A DNA stretch of 64,000 nt from Paracyclopina nana (lineage: Eukaryota > Arthropoda > Copepoda > Cyclopoida > Cyclopettidae), in contig JAGUCH010000008.1 in the NCBI GenBank assembly GCA_019096065.1, positions 3,725,001 through 3,789,000 on the forward strand, written 5' to 3'. The notes beneath the pieces were generated by a model. The model worked only from the letters and a program-made list of their open reading frames with translations. It ran no database searches and was not told the DNA's origin. The position numbers and the translations under genes are program-made. This document shows positions 26,659 through 38,165 of the stretch, piece after piece. How positions within the stretch are numbered: the first letter of the stretch is position 1; the number at the start of each line of letters is the position of its first letter.

Positions 26659-29600
26659 TCATGATGAAGTTTTCATCACCACAAAAATCACAGCCATGAG
26701 CAACAGTTTGACAACGCCTGAAAAAGGACGGAGAAATGGGATTAGAAATGTAAGTTTTCCCCCATTATCCGGAGAGGCTTACAAGTGGCTCTGTTAGCGT
26801 TTGATTGGAAGTGGTCAAAAGTGCGAGATGAGGAACCGAGGTAAACCTCTCTCGTGAATGGGAAAGTCTGGCCCTCAATGGGAGGCATGGTGGCCTCACA
26901 AAGCACCCACAGCTCTTTCTCTTGACTTCTGATGAGACTCGAGCCTTCACTGTCGAGCCTGGTCCTGGGCGCGTAGTGAGACCCGTCGATTTGGAACGTA
27001 AGGCCCAGTGTGGCACTGACAAGCCCCGGAGTCTGGTCGGATTTTTCTGGCACATATCGAATAAGGTAGGAGTCTTCAACCTTTGGAAATGAAAAGAGGA
27101 AGAAGAAGTCAATGCAATGGTGAAATTCACCTCGACGGCGTCCTACTTTCTAATGTAATCTCGATATGCTTCCGCAGGGAGATGAAGATACGATTGAAAG
27201 CTTTACTGAAAGTTTACTCACTGGAATGGTATAGAGCATTAAAAAGTTTCTTTGTGCAGCTTGCCTTGCTCATATTTTCACCGTGACTTAGCTACTACGA
27301 ATCAGGCATTGAATACAGCTTGAATTTCACTCTGAATGCGACTAGGGCTTTCACCCCTAGATTCGTTTTGCCACCGAAGTGCTTTAACTGCTAGACAGGG
27401 AATCCAATTTTAAAGCCATAAACTGAATCTTTGTTGGGGCTCCTCTCACATGTTGAGCTGCTTTCGCGCGCGTTTACATGCGGCACTTTGCAGCAAACAT
27501 GAACTCGAACATGCATTCGGATGCGCTCGCCTCGTCGTTTAATTTGCATAATGCCTGGCCATGGGCCCCGGAATACCCCCCTCCTTATTCACGGTCGTAA
27601 TGGCATGAGTAGGACTACATTTGCATAAGGTCGTAGCGTGACATGAAGGCTGCCCCTGCCCATTTGGCAAGTTGTAGAAACTCATTACTACACTTACATA
27701 GACTGCCCAGTGAGTGTGTGTGTGACTCAACTTCAGGCAGAGACAGAAAGCAAGCAGATCCTCGCGCAAAAATGAGACTAAGGCAAATTGGATCTTTGCT
27801 AATGCACGGACCGACCAAATTAACTTTGGTGGCCATTCCGGCAGTTGTTCTGCAAATAAATCTTGGCAATTGCCTTCTAGGCCTAAACTACCGCCATATA
27901 TACACTAGGCTGCCACAATGATCATCCTTACAATACATAAATGTTACCTCTTTCCCGTTGATGAACCAACGGATTGTGGCTGCTGGGTACGTGTCATGGC
28001 AGGTGCAGTTTAACGACACCCAGTCGCCCACCTCGTAAATATGGCCTTTATTGCCGGAGATCACAGGAAAACGCTCGGGCAGACTTATCACGGTGAGTCG
28101 GCCTCCAGCCTCGACGAACTCGAAGGGCGGCGAGTCCATCGTTATTTGGCACACATATCGTCCCGAGGTGGACAGTTCAACCTCCTGAAGAGCCACTTGG
28201 TGAGTTCCGTCAGAAATTATCTGAAACAAGATTGCCAGCTTTTATACTAGTGTACAATTTAGCTTTCAGCTCAAGATGCTCGATTCCGGATCTGATTGCC
28301 ATTTTTTCGCCACCTTGATTGATAGCTACAATGCAGTGCACAGCAAGCTAGGGAACCTTTCTGCAACAATCTGCGCCATAGTACTCATACATACAGGAAG
28401 AAAAACGGGAGTCATGCGTATTTCTCTTTTTTCCTGCAAAAAATGCTCTCTCTCCTCTTTGTTGGTGCTGACAAGGTTGCTGCCTAACAAGCGCATGTTT
28501 GTGGGAAAGTACCTTTGAGTTCTCAAAGTCGACCTTCACTCCAGGCATGGGAAAAATGAGCCTCCGATTTTTGCGGACCGAAGCTCGCGGTACGGAGCGG
28601 TAGAACTCTGCGCCATCCTTGAACCATTTGAGGGTATACAAATCGGTGCCATTTCTCAACTCAAACAAGCAGTAGAGGTGCACAGTCTGCCCCAATATCA
28701 CGTAAGGCGGAATTTTGATTTTCGTGATGACAATGGACGAATTTTTTCCTGCAACGAAAAACGTTTAAAGTACAGGTATACCATAGTGCCTTGCGCGTAA
28801 ATCTTGCGCATTCAGGACAGCTGCATTAGTGCTATAGTTGTAGTATCTGCTAGAAAACTTGGTAGCCTGAAAGATGGATTAATTGCCAAGAGCCCCCAGT
28901 TTAAAGGAAGAGTGATTTTTTTCCTCCTGCTAAAAGAGTAAGCCAGCTGATGAATTATGCAGAAGTTGGAATAACATCAGTTAATTGGCAATTGGACCCA
29001 GTCAACTTTCTTGCTTAACAAATATACCCTACACGGCGTAGCTAGGTGAGTCTCCAAGGGGGGCTTTCCAATTCATCTTTCAAAGATGGGGCGCCATTGT
29101 GTCTGCGTGTTCTATATTTTAAATATAAGGGGAGGAATAATAGCAGCACGTCAAACTCCCACCATATTTCAGGAGATACTACATTGTTGTAATGCTACGC
29201 GAATTTGTTACAAAATGCCACAGCAGCAGAAGCTATGGCGGCTCTTGAAAAATCACTCTCGAGGGCTGAACAGCGACAGCAGTATGTTATACGTATATGG
29301 GATATGTCATTTTTGCACTGGCGCAACATTTTTGAATGATTAAAGTAGTACGATGATGCAGAGCTCAAGCTAGGAAGACAGATTGGGTCATCATCTTGTG
29401 ACAACTTCACCTTTATATCTAAGCCTTATGGCTAACCCATTTTGGCTATCCCCATCCTTCCTAGAAAGGGAGGAGCGAAAAAGTTTCCCACTATGAATGA
29501 TGGTAGGGTATTGTAGAGGAAGCAATTGGCGAGAAAAATCCCCAGTTAGGCAAGTTTTTGATCTCTCACAAAGTATTATAAAGGCAAAGTGCTGACGCTT

Positions 29601-31825
29601 TTCGTGCCCGTTTTCATTAGGCTTTGGCACCATCCACCACAGAAAAAAAGTTTGCCAACTCAGCAGAAAGTGAAAATTCATTTCTTCTTCGGCTGCTGCA
29701 GCGGCTCTGGCAGCAACTAATAATAATACTAGCTGTTGCATATATAAGCACCATCTGTCAAAAAAGTTGTTGATGTTGTTTACTTTCATGGCTATATAAG
29801 CTCGTTTGCAGAAAAGTAGCATACTATAGCGCCATTATTTATGGGGCAAGTGGATATATCAAAGCAGCATTTTCCGCAGATATTGCTGCAAGTTGAATGT
29901 ATGGTTTTGTATTTTGCGAGTGTGGGGGAAAAAGGGAGATGTGGTCAGTAGCTGAGAACTGTGGAAAGCTTGACGCGATCGGCTATTCCACCCACATACT
30001 CAGTAGCAAGGAGTCCTACTACCACCATACTTTACTATACGGCTGAAAGTCTTTTTTGTGCTCAAGTACAATATATTTCAGGGTCCCATTCTCCGCAAAG
30101 AGGAGAATTTTTGACAGACTGTCGACCACTCGCCAAGGCCCCTTTGAAGGGACACTCGTTTGCTTGCTGTTTGCGAACAAGCATGTGTTCCTTTCATGGT
30201 ACTACAAAAAATTGGGGGGTCGTCAGAATGGGGACCATAAAGTATTACTTCTGAGGAGCACGTTTTTACAGCAAAAAAATCGGCGGCTCGGCCATTTCTT
30301 CAGTGTGGAAGCAGCGGCAGTGAGGATATAAAAATCTGCAGTAAATGCCAGTGAGAAACGCCGACTGGCTTCCACGCCTTCTGCAACTCTTTTGTAGGAG
30401 AAGAAGCCTTTTTGTGGCCTTTGATGATTCATAGCGACCCAGTGGAAATATTGGTGACGTTAGAGCCCTTGGGGCCTTTGTCAATATGAGCACAATCATA
30501 AAAACTGGGCCAATGTGCTGATTTCTCCAGATTTATTCTTCCTCGGATTTCAGCTGGGGGAAGATTCTTTTTATGCTGGTGTATATGAGTGGCTGTAGTG
30601 TCGTCTTTTGCCAAATTAACTTTTTCCTTCCCGTTTCTATAAAGAGCTCGCGAGATCTCATCCGTTGCAAGATAAATCGTTAGCTTAACTGGAGGAGCCG
30701 ATATTTCTTTAATTCACCACCACCGAAATGTCTTCCGAATGGAAGCAGAGTTCGCGAAGCAACCACTCACTTTTCAGGCTGATGTGTGCGGAAGTATTGG
30801 CATGGAAGTGCTTTTTGGCACCCCTGCGTCTTTCTTTCCAAATTATCTACAATGCAGTGAAAAGGAGTACCAAAGCCATACATATATGCGGTGAGGAGGG
30901 ATTCATTCAAATCTAAATCTGGCTCACGTTCAAAGAGAGCCAGAGATAATGGATTACGAATGGAAGTGCCATTCTCGCTTTTTTCCGGCTCCAAAATCGA
31001 AGAAGCTAAAAATACTGCTAGCAGCGAAATTTATGGCTGTTTTGAAGTTCATAGGCCCAATCAGATTAGGGTTTCTCCACTAGCAGCAGCAAAACTTTTT
31101 CCACATTTTGCCAATACACACTGAGAAAAGATGCGCGCGTGAGTGACAGCTAGCAAGCCACCACGAGCAATATACCAAGTTAAACTGTGTTCAAGCCTCA
31201 ACTATTGGACTTGCTGTGATTGCTCATCGTCGTTCCCCTTTCCTACTACTTCATCATCTTAATACTGCTGCTTATATAGGCAACGTGGGAAGGGGGCCAG
31301 ACTCCCTTAAATGCGTTCCAGGGCTAATTAGAGGCTCCCTCTTCGAGTTCGTGCTTGTTTAGCATTCCACGGGAGGAAAAATGGCCACTTTTTATGAAAA
31401 ATTATGTCTATGGCCTTTCCAGCTGCTCGATGCTCTCCGAACCTTGTTAGAGGAGCCATTTGCTCCTCCGGAAGTGAGCAATGCTTTACACATTCACGTG
31501 AAGGCCAAAGCGGGCATACAACTTCAAACTAGTCATTTTCCGTGGGCTTTTTCCAACATGTGCAAACTTTTTTTTACAGGCTTTATGGCTCAAGAATCGC
31601 ATGTAATTTAGATATTGTTGCAACAGTAATCTGCTTGTTTCCTTTTAGTAGCATCGAAAAATAAGTTGACAAAAGGTTGACAAAAAAACTTTGGTAGCTT
31701 TGAAGTTTGCAAATTGAATGCTTACTTTCGGATATGATGGACTCGTAGAATTGCGAGAGTTGGAAGAAGTCGAAAAGAAGAAGAAGAAGCAGAACTAGAT
31801 GGTGTCCTCCTGGGATGGATCCCAT
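26659..31825 (-). CDS. beat: Beaten-path family immunoglobulin protein
   Basis: Reconstructed as complement(join(26659..26717, 26783..27080, 27948..28220, 28513..28748, 31726..31825)). Phases agree throughout and the product is 321 aa. Exon 1 encodes a signal peptide ([20 protein letters not shown]) and joins the Ig exon through a split Arg codon. Ig domain 1 pairs Cys60 and Cys136 and contains the family-typical LKWFKDGAEFYR and STSGRYVC. Ig domain 2 pairs Cys184 and Cys264 around LNCTC and IRWFINGKE. The last exon adds VVKLLLMAVIFVVMKTSS, a short hydrophobic tail with almost no cytoplasmic part, which suggests a GPI-anchor signal. Beat proteins bind Side receptors and steer motor-axon defasciculation in flies; the subfamily number cannot be assigned by eye. 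It is transcribed in the same direction as dys and hth, with a 3-kb first intron. Confidence 0.9.
28749..31725. other. beat first intron
   Basis: Intron between the signal-peptide exon and Ig exon 1. Open frames of up to 143 codons occur, none with recognisable domains. No element or RNA gene seen. Confidence 0.6.
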
Positions 31826-33476
31826 TTATATTATCTTCGATGTCGACGACAATCCACTTTTTCTTGCTGCTGCTGCTGCTGCTCTTTCTCTAAGTAGATA
31901 TGATGATGATGACATAGGCCAATGATTGCTGTGGTGAAGGTTGCAGCAACATATTGATATTGCTGTTGTTGTTGCACTAGTTATGGCAGCAGCCATTTGA
32001 CTGATGATGGGCTGAAAAATGGCTTTTAAGTACTATGCATGCTCCCGGGTTTTTTTTCGGCTCCAGACACAATTGTGCTTCAAGGCCACGCGTGGTTGGT
32101 ACAAAAGCCTTCAAAATTCCATGGGAAAATTCATCATCGCGAGCATTTGCCAAAAAAACAAAGATTACGATTGGCAGAGTTCACACAAAGTTTGAAAGCC
32201 GAATTGGCACACGTGCATTATTTATTAAATAATGCTGTAGTTGTGTGTGGCTTATATATAGAGTAGCATGGAAGTAGTTTGCTTGCATCAACCAAGTTTG
32301 CCAGGCTTTAGATTATGCCTAAGCGTTTCCAATCTACAATCTGGCTCGTGGCCCTGGAAAAACTGTCGTACAAGTTTTTTGTTGGATACACACATATATT
32401 TGTGTGTGTGTATCGATGCATTTTCCTGAAAGTTAGCGGAATAACTCACCCACAACAGCAACGTAAAGGCTTCGTAGAGGACTTTTCAGTTTTGTGTGTA
32501 GCTGCTTTTTCACGACGCGACCATGAACTTGCGACGTTGTGCGCGCCTTCGCAGCAGAGCTGAAACTGAAGCCGAAAAAGCGTGGAGGCCGCGAGGTCGA
32601 ACCAAAGAAGAGGAGCAGAAGTAACTACATACATACTACCTAGCTTGGCTCGTTATGTAGCGTATACAGATTCCAGATCCGCGTAATATGCTACAACTAC
32701 ATGCGAATGTAGCGTACACGTAGTACATCTGCTATGACACAAATACCCCTTTTCCTGTAAGATTTCGTTCCAGGGATGGCAGGGAAGGAGTCGCCTTAAA
32801 ACGCAGCAGTAAATCTTCATTTTTCCTGTCACCCTGTGAGTAGAAGGAGACCTTTCTACTTCTTTAGTATGCAAAGTTTTCGGCCTCGAAAAAAGGGTAT
32901 GCGTATTTCTATAAGGTTCTCCTGGCTTTGATCATCTCATTAGCCTATGATATTCGCTACGATCCTTTATTTTACCTTCAGCCCTATTTCATTGCTACCT
33001 GAGCTATTTTGTCGTAGAATAAAACGATGCAGTCAAGGGCTTAAGTAATGCTAAGTGAGATTGGGGTGAGAGAAAAAACTGAAGGGAAGCGAAAAAGCTG
33101 TTTCCGTTGGGCTCCTTGTGGAAAAGGCAATTTCATGCTCTACTTAATTGGATTGGGCTTTAGTTTGTCTTGCTTATACTCGGGCAGGAGATTGTGTGCA
33201 AACCGCACCAGCAGCCATGCTGGATAAGAGGCAAAATCTCTCAAATTTAAAGGCTGCTGCTGCATCGAGACGACGACAACGTGTGTCATCGGCTGCTGCC
33301 GTTATTCACACGCAAGGCTCAGGTGCAAAATATAAAAGAGGCCTTTTTCATAGTATGCAGCATCACTTCTGGTTTATTATTAAGGCTGATGAGGTAACAA
33401 TAATGCATCAGGTTTTCCTCAGGCTGATTCCATAAACCACTTTTTTATTGTGAGCAGGCAAAGTATTTTAAGACAC
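31826..33476. other. Intergenic DNA upstream of beat
   Basis: Contains (TGC)6 at 31865-31882 and a GT-rich palindrome at 32385-32414. The beat promoter should lie at its left end, but no TATA box or initiator can be fixed. No gene supported. Confidence 0.5.
32385..32414. repeat. AC/GT palindrome
   Basis: GATACACACA is followed by a short AT spacer and then TGTGTGTATC, giving a 10-bp stem hairpin. It is probably a microsatellite by-product. Confidence 0.7.
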
Positions 33477-33478
33477 TA

Positions 33479-33603
33479 ATGCTCTGTTCATCTACAAACT
33501 CCTTAAGGAATCGGAACGCGAAATTCCTTTGCGCAAAGGAGTTCTCAGTACATAAACTAGCTGCGTAGAGTTATCATTCTGCATGGTTTTGTCATTATGC
33601 ATT
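33479..33603. mobile_element. Left part of a MITE split by the LTR element
   Basis: Begins after TA (33477-33478) with ATGCTCTGTTCATCTAC, followed by CTCCTTAAGGAAT. The inverted partner lies beyond the retrotransposon at 42790-42819. Its ends resemble those of the MITE at 25764-26172. Before the insertion the element would have been about 150 bp. Confidence 0.65.
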
Positions 33604-33848
33604 TGTAGCAGGGAGCGTGTCGGCCTACGGGTCGACCGCTCGCTGCGCGCGCTCGCCTCGGGCGCGCGGTAGTATAACGAGTAGTATAGTGTGATCATCA
33701 GTAAAGGAAATAAATTCACCGCATTGACACGTGTTGTCTGCGGCCCAAAGACTGACCTCTGCTAGCCTCCAGGCCCGTCCCCGCTTGACGTAGCCTAGAT
33801 ACGAGTAGTGGCTTGATAAGTCACAGTAGTATATCTCGACCTACTACA
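33604..33848 (+). repeat. 5' LTR
   Basis: 245 bp with TGTAG/CTACA inverted ends. It contains a GC-rich block (GCGCGC runs) and AATAAA at 33709-33714. Confidence 0.97.
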
Positions 33849-33870
33849 GATGGCGCGGGTCGTTGGACCT
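33849..33870 (+). other. Probable primer-binding site
   Basis: Two bases after the LTR the sequence reads TGGCGCGGGTCGTTGGACC. TGG is the complement of a tRNA CCA end. Which tRNA it matches cannot be settled without the species' tRNA set. Confidence 0.5.
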
Positions 33871-34201
33871 GTGATTTCATCACTCCACTACCCATTAAGT
33901 ACATCCTGCCGGAAGCTATAAGTGCTAAGTATACACGATAAGTATAAAAGGGATAATAGTGCTGCTCAAATAATATCATGCTCGAGTCAACTGCCAAAAC
34001 ATGAACCTACGTGCAAGCCACGAAGTAAAGAGAGATTAATGCTGAAAGCATGAAAGGCAGTTGACTATAAAAAAGTAAAATAGTGGTGGCTAAAATGTAA
34101 AAATGTAAAGCTCAGACCAGAGCAAAAGGGCAAAGATCACTCTGCAATAGCTGCAGCTGCAAACAATCAGAAAGCTATCAAATAACAATCAAAGGGATTG
34201 T

Positions 34202-34292
34202 CCGTGAGAGCCAGCGGCCGAATGGTCAGCCCGGCCAACGCTGGTGCAAATCATTGTAGATCCTAGTTAAGCTAGGGCCGGTCAACTCACGG
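34202..34292 (+). other. tRNA-like module 1 in the LTR leader
   Basis: A 91-nt unit closed by a perfect 7-bp stem (CCGTGAG / CTCACGG). Inside is GCGGCCGAATGGTCAGCC, close to a box A/D arm of serine or leucine tRNAs, then CAAATCATT and a hairpin CCTAG...CTAGG near the T-arm position. There is no canonical TTCRA T-loop, so this is tRNA-like rather than a functional tRNA gene. Confidence 0.5.
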
Positions 34293-34324
34293 GCAAATTC
34301 CAACTGCAGGTGATCAAATAGTAA

Positions 34325-34420
34325 TTGTTATGGGGGGACAATGGCCGAATGGTCGGGGCTGCTAACACCAGTCGCAAATCATTTGGATTCCAGTGAATGC
34401 TGGAGGCCACCCCATGACAA
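34325..34420 (+). other. tRNA-like module 2 in the LTR leader
   Basis: A 96-nt unit closed by TTGTTATGGGG / CCCCATGACAA (one wobble). It contains TGGCCGAATGG (box A-like), a 5-bp anticodon-like stem GGCTG / CAGTC enclosing the 7-nt loop CTAACAC (U33 and purine 37 as in real tRNAs), a variable-arm-like CAAA/TTTG hairpin, and TCCAG/CTGGA at the T-arm position. It is the best cloverleaf of the three modules. Confidence 0.55.
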
Positions 34421-34464
34421 TGTACAAATAAAGGGGGTGGAGAAGGAGGATAGAAGCTCATGAC

Positions 34465-34547
34465 CACGTGGTGACCACATGACCGGTAGCGGATCAACAG
34501 CTGCGAGCTATCAGGATTCCACTGAAGCTAAAGCTGGTCACCACGTG
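34465..34547 (+). other. tRNA-like module 3 in the LTR leader
   Basis: An 83-nt unit closed by a perfect 13-bp stem (CACGTGGTGACCA / TGGTCACCACGTG). The interior keeps ATCAGGATTCCACTGAAG, related to the 3' half of module 2, but the box A-like part is eroded. Confidence 0.45.
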
Positions 34548-34754
34548 CAGGGCTCACGGTCAAACAAGCGATAAGTAGAAATGTGACAGCAGCGTGGCAT
34601 TTTTCGTGGTCAGTAAACAATCAATAAATGTCACGCCACAGCCCTCTGCAGTGACCTGCGAGCGCGTTGGCGGATATATAAGACCACGCTGGTGGGGAAT
34701 AGCTATCAGTTCCTTTTTCGGGCTTTCCTCAGTTAACAGTAATCACAACTCTTC

Positions 34755-35860
34755 ATGATGTTGAATCGTGACCACCATGGTAATTATAATAGCACATTCT
34801 CACAAAAGACCGAAAGCTCACTCTTCTCCCCACGCATAGGCCCAGCCACCACAAGATATAGCTGCTGCGGTGGCCCTTGAGGTCAACCGCCAAATGAGAG
34901 CCAACGCTGCTGTTCAGCGTCGGCCTCAACAACTCCAACTGCTCCAGCGAGACGGATAGCCGCTCCTTCCAGCAATGGCGGATGCATATCGAGTCCCAAT
35001 TCGAGGACTCGATATGAGCCGAAGTCACCAAGAAGATGCTGATCAAGGCATCTATTGTCGGCCTTGCGTTGGAAATGATCAATTCCATCGACAAGAAGTC
35101 GAGCAATGACAGTACACCTACAAGCACTACCTCGACGACCTTGAAAAGGCCTTTGTGGACGAGTCGGCCCAAGAGAGGCCGCCAGGGGTGGCATACGACA
35201 CCGCAGCGCAGGGTCCCCATGAACTGCAATGACCTGGGCGGCACGCATCAAGTCGCTCTACCTGAGGGCTTTCGCCAATGACGCACTGCGTGCGCCAAGG
35301 TCGACAAGGATCCAGAGGTCATTAGGAAGTTCACTATCAATCTGCGGGACCTCAGACACGTTGGCTGGTAATCGCCAGCAAATATGATACGCTGACGGAG
35401 GCCGCTTCCAATGCATCCTCCAAGGAGTGCCTGGTAGGATTAGCCGGCGGCAAGGCCAACCCCCTGGGGCAAGGGGGCATCATGCAAATCACCCAAGAGG
35501 GCACCTCAGATCAACCCGACGTCGCCAAGATCATCGCCGCTCTAGGCGACAAGGCTAACATGAGATGCTACGGCTGTGGCGGCTACGGCCATCTCAAGGC
35601 TCAATGCACCAACCAACGCCAAAACGGCCAACGAGGGCGAGGAGGATTCCGGGGCCGGGGACGTGGCGGCTTGGCAGCAGTAACAATCCATACCACGCCT
35701 GCCCGGTCTCGCCCCAAGAATATAATAAATATCGCAACGCGCCATCGCACATGTGGCCAGTGCCCCACGGACGCCTACACCTGGGAGGCGCCAAAAGCGG
35801 AGCCAGCCGGTCTAAGGGACCGGCCATCAATGGAACCATCCATCACCTCACCAAACACGT
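34755..35860 (+). pseudogene. gag remnant with CCHC zinc knuckle
   Basis: Nucleocapsid-like coding. The recognisable part is in the frame from 35482, where CYGCGGYGHLKAQC (35566-35607) is a CX2CX4HX4C knuckle followed by an Arg/Gly-rich tail (RGRGGFRGRGRGG). Upstream gag-like frames start around the ATG at 34755 but are broken by stops and frame changes near 34880, 35245 and 35280. In retroelements this protein packages the RNA. No intact gag can be read. Confidence 0.75.
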
Positions 35861-35879
35861 TCACATCTGACAAGGCCCG

Positions 35880-36281
35880 ATCATTCTCGCCCATATTTCC
35901 AACATTAATAAATCATACGTATCTGAAGTTCCAATACGCCTCAACAATGTCAAATCAAGAGCACTCATCGACAGCGGTAATACGTGGAGGTCGGTCATCT
36001 CCTCCACGCTTGCAACCAAATTGGGGTTCACAAAAGCTCAACTTGCGCCCCTGATAGGAGAAACTGTCAACACAGCGGGCCGAAATCAATCTCTAGAAAT
36101 ACTCGGCGAAGTACCAAAGCCATTGATGCTTCACATCGGAACCTACCCGCAACCTTTCCCATTTCGACCAGCTGTCATAGCTAACCTCACCATGGACGTC
36201 AACCTGTCGGGGCCCTTCATGAAAGCCCCGACATCGACCAGCTACGTAGTGCCAACTCGCTCCGCATTCGAGGACGAATGA
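35880..36281 (+). pseudogene. Retropepsin-like aspartic protease
   Basis: The active-site motif ALIDSG is encoded at 35961-35978, preceded in frame by EVPIRLNNVKSR and followed by the LATKLGF segment and a hydrophobic flap-like stretch. The frame ends at a TGA at 36279-36281. In intact elements this domain is fused to RT and cuts the Gag-Pol polyprotein; here a stop separates them. Confidence 0.75.
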
Positions 36282-36305
36282 TCAAGTTGGCAGGGGGGAG
36301 ACTTA

Positions 36306-37709
36306 ATGAAAATGACAGTCGCGCAATCAACGTCCATGCCGTCTACACACGGGGTGAAACCACAGTGGGGCCAATGTCTTGTTGCGCCATTCCCGCATAA
36401 AAATCCCCACCTGGGCCCGATCACGCACATCGATGGGATTGTTGAAGGATCAGGGGACTTCATGGAGGCCACTGAGCTGCACCCCTGGCAGCGAGCCCTC
36501 ATCCGACCAGATGAAAAGGGCAACTGCGTTGTCAGGGTTATCAACACTACCGCAGAGCCTCTCATTATCCGCACAACACCCGTACGGGCAAGTTGAAGGC
36601 TTGAGGCGAGTACCCACGTGGCCAAGCTGGCAGCTGGAAGCCACGTAGCCAAGCTCGAGGGGGCCCAAACCCGGCCGCAGGGCCAGTACACGGCCGAGAT
36701 GGCCCAAACCTTCATTCAAGAATTCGACCTAGAAAACAACGACATCTTGAACACCCCTCAGCTAAAAGCTCGCACCTTGGCTGCTACAATACCAGGACAC
36801 CTTCAGCCTCGATGGGTCCTCGAAACCGACTTGGCCGAGCACCGCATCGAGCATCATCCCGGTACTCAGCCCATTAACATCCGGGCCGCGGCCCATCAAC
36901 CCGCACTTGCAGAAGTCGCTAGAAGAACAAGTCCAGAAATGGCTCCAGGAAGGCATCATCGTCCCTATTCAGTCGCCTCTGGTGCGCGCTGGTTCAGTCA
37001 CCAAGAAGAATGGGAAGACCCGGTGGTGCGTAGATTACGCGCACTGAACAAGGTAACCATCGTGAAACGACACGCATCCCATTGGCGACATTCGGGATAA
37101 CCTCAATCGGCTGGCGCACTTCGCAAGTATTCTCTACCCTGGATACGACGGAGCCTTTCACCACGCCCGTGAGGGCGAGGACATCCCAAGACAGCATTCG
37201 CGGCCAATCACTCAACGTACGCATTCGCCTACATGCCGTTCGCCTCACCAACGCGCCCGGACGTATCGCGCCTCATCCAGCGGGTCTTGGAAGGGATCCC
37301 ATACGACATTGCCTTGCCATACTCGGCCGACGACGTGCTGATCCACAGCCGCGATGTAGAATCTCACTTCGGCCACCTGCAACGGGTACTGGACGCCCAT
37401 CAACGGGCTGGCCTCAAACTGCAACCATCCAAATGCCACCTGTTCCGCTGTCGCATCACGTACCTGGGGCACGTCATCACTCCTGAGGGCCTCTCTGTGG
37501 TCCCCGAGTACATCGACGTGGTCAAGAAGTGGCCCCTGCCACGAACCCGGCGGCAGCTACGCATCTTCCTGGGAAAGTGCGGCTATTACAGGTCCTTCAT
37601 CAAGGATTACCAGAAGGTCGCCAAGGCGTTGACGGACAAACTCAGCCGGGAAGAAGATGTTCCCGACACCGCCGAGTTCGAACCCCGCTGGAATACGTTG
37701 CCGCTTTGA
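36306..37709 (+). pseudogene. Reverse transcriptase, frame-broken
   Basis: The linker frame resumes after the stop at 36281. RT starts near 36830 (TDLAEHRIEHHPG) and continues in another frame with VTKKNGKTRWCVDY, which is broken just after 37040 by a one-base frame change. The later part returns to the frame at 37233 and carries YSADDVLIHS at 37320-37349 and the thumb/connection segments LGHVITPEG and FLGKCGYYRSFIKDY. The catalytic site reads YSADD instead of YxDD. The domain is clearly Ty3/Gypsy RT but is not translatable as one chain. Confidence 0.85.
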
Positions 37710-38165
37710 GGAGTTTAAGAAGCGGCTGTGCATGGCGCCCATCCTGGCTTTCCCGATTTTGAGAGCCCGCAGCCATTCATCCTGGATACGACTGGAGCGG
37801 GGACAACCAGTGCGTGGGGGCCGTCCTGTCGCAAGTACAAGGGGAAAGGAGCGAGTCATCCTCTTTGGGGCCAAGAAGCTGACCCGGAGCCAGGCTAACT
37901 ACTCCGCCACCCAAGGGGAACTCGCTGCCGTCATCATCTGGCTGCGCAAGTGGCGGTATTACCTCCAATATCGGCCTTTCATCCTCCGCACGGACCATGC
38001 CGCCCCGCAATGGATTCGCACCATGGAGGAGCCCTGCTTGCTTGCCAGGTGGCTGGAGACCATCAGCCAGTTTGACTTCAAGGTCGTCCACCGGGCCGGA
38101 ACCAAGCACGCCAACGCCGACGCCCTGAGTCGCGCCGAGCACGACACCGACACGAGGGCACGGAC
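37657..38165 (+). pseudogene. RNase H domain
   Basis: Follows RT after a frame change near 37700. YSATQGELAAVIIWLRKWRYY and TDHAAPQW are the typical Gypsy RNase H motifs, and the block ends with HRAGTKHANADALSR, the usual domain terminus. Its N-terminal strand (PFILDTTG) lies in a different frame. Confidence 0.8.

Noticed and set aside
29391-29822. 143-codon minus-strand frame in the beat intron
   Set aside because: Internal Ala/Glu repeat from triplet runs and no domain. It is not joined in phase to the beat exons, which already connect perfectly without it.
34330-34415. True tRNA gene
   Set aside because: The cloverleaf-like fold is suggestive, but the T-loop lacks TTCRA and the acceptor stem has mismatches; it is called tRNA-like only.
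34753-35251. Minus-strand open frames of 163 and 122 codons inside the retrotransposon
   Set aside because: They are antisense to the gag region of an element whose LTRs, protease, RT and integrase all read on plus; they show no family resemblance.
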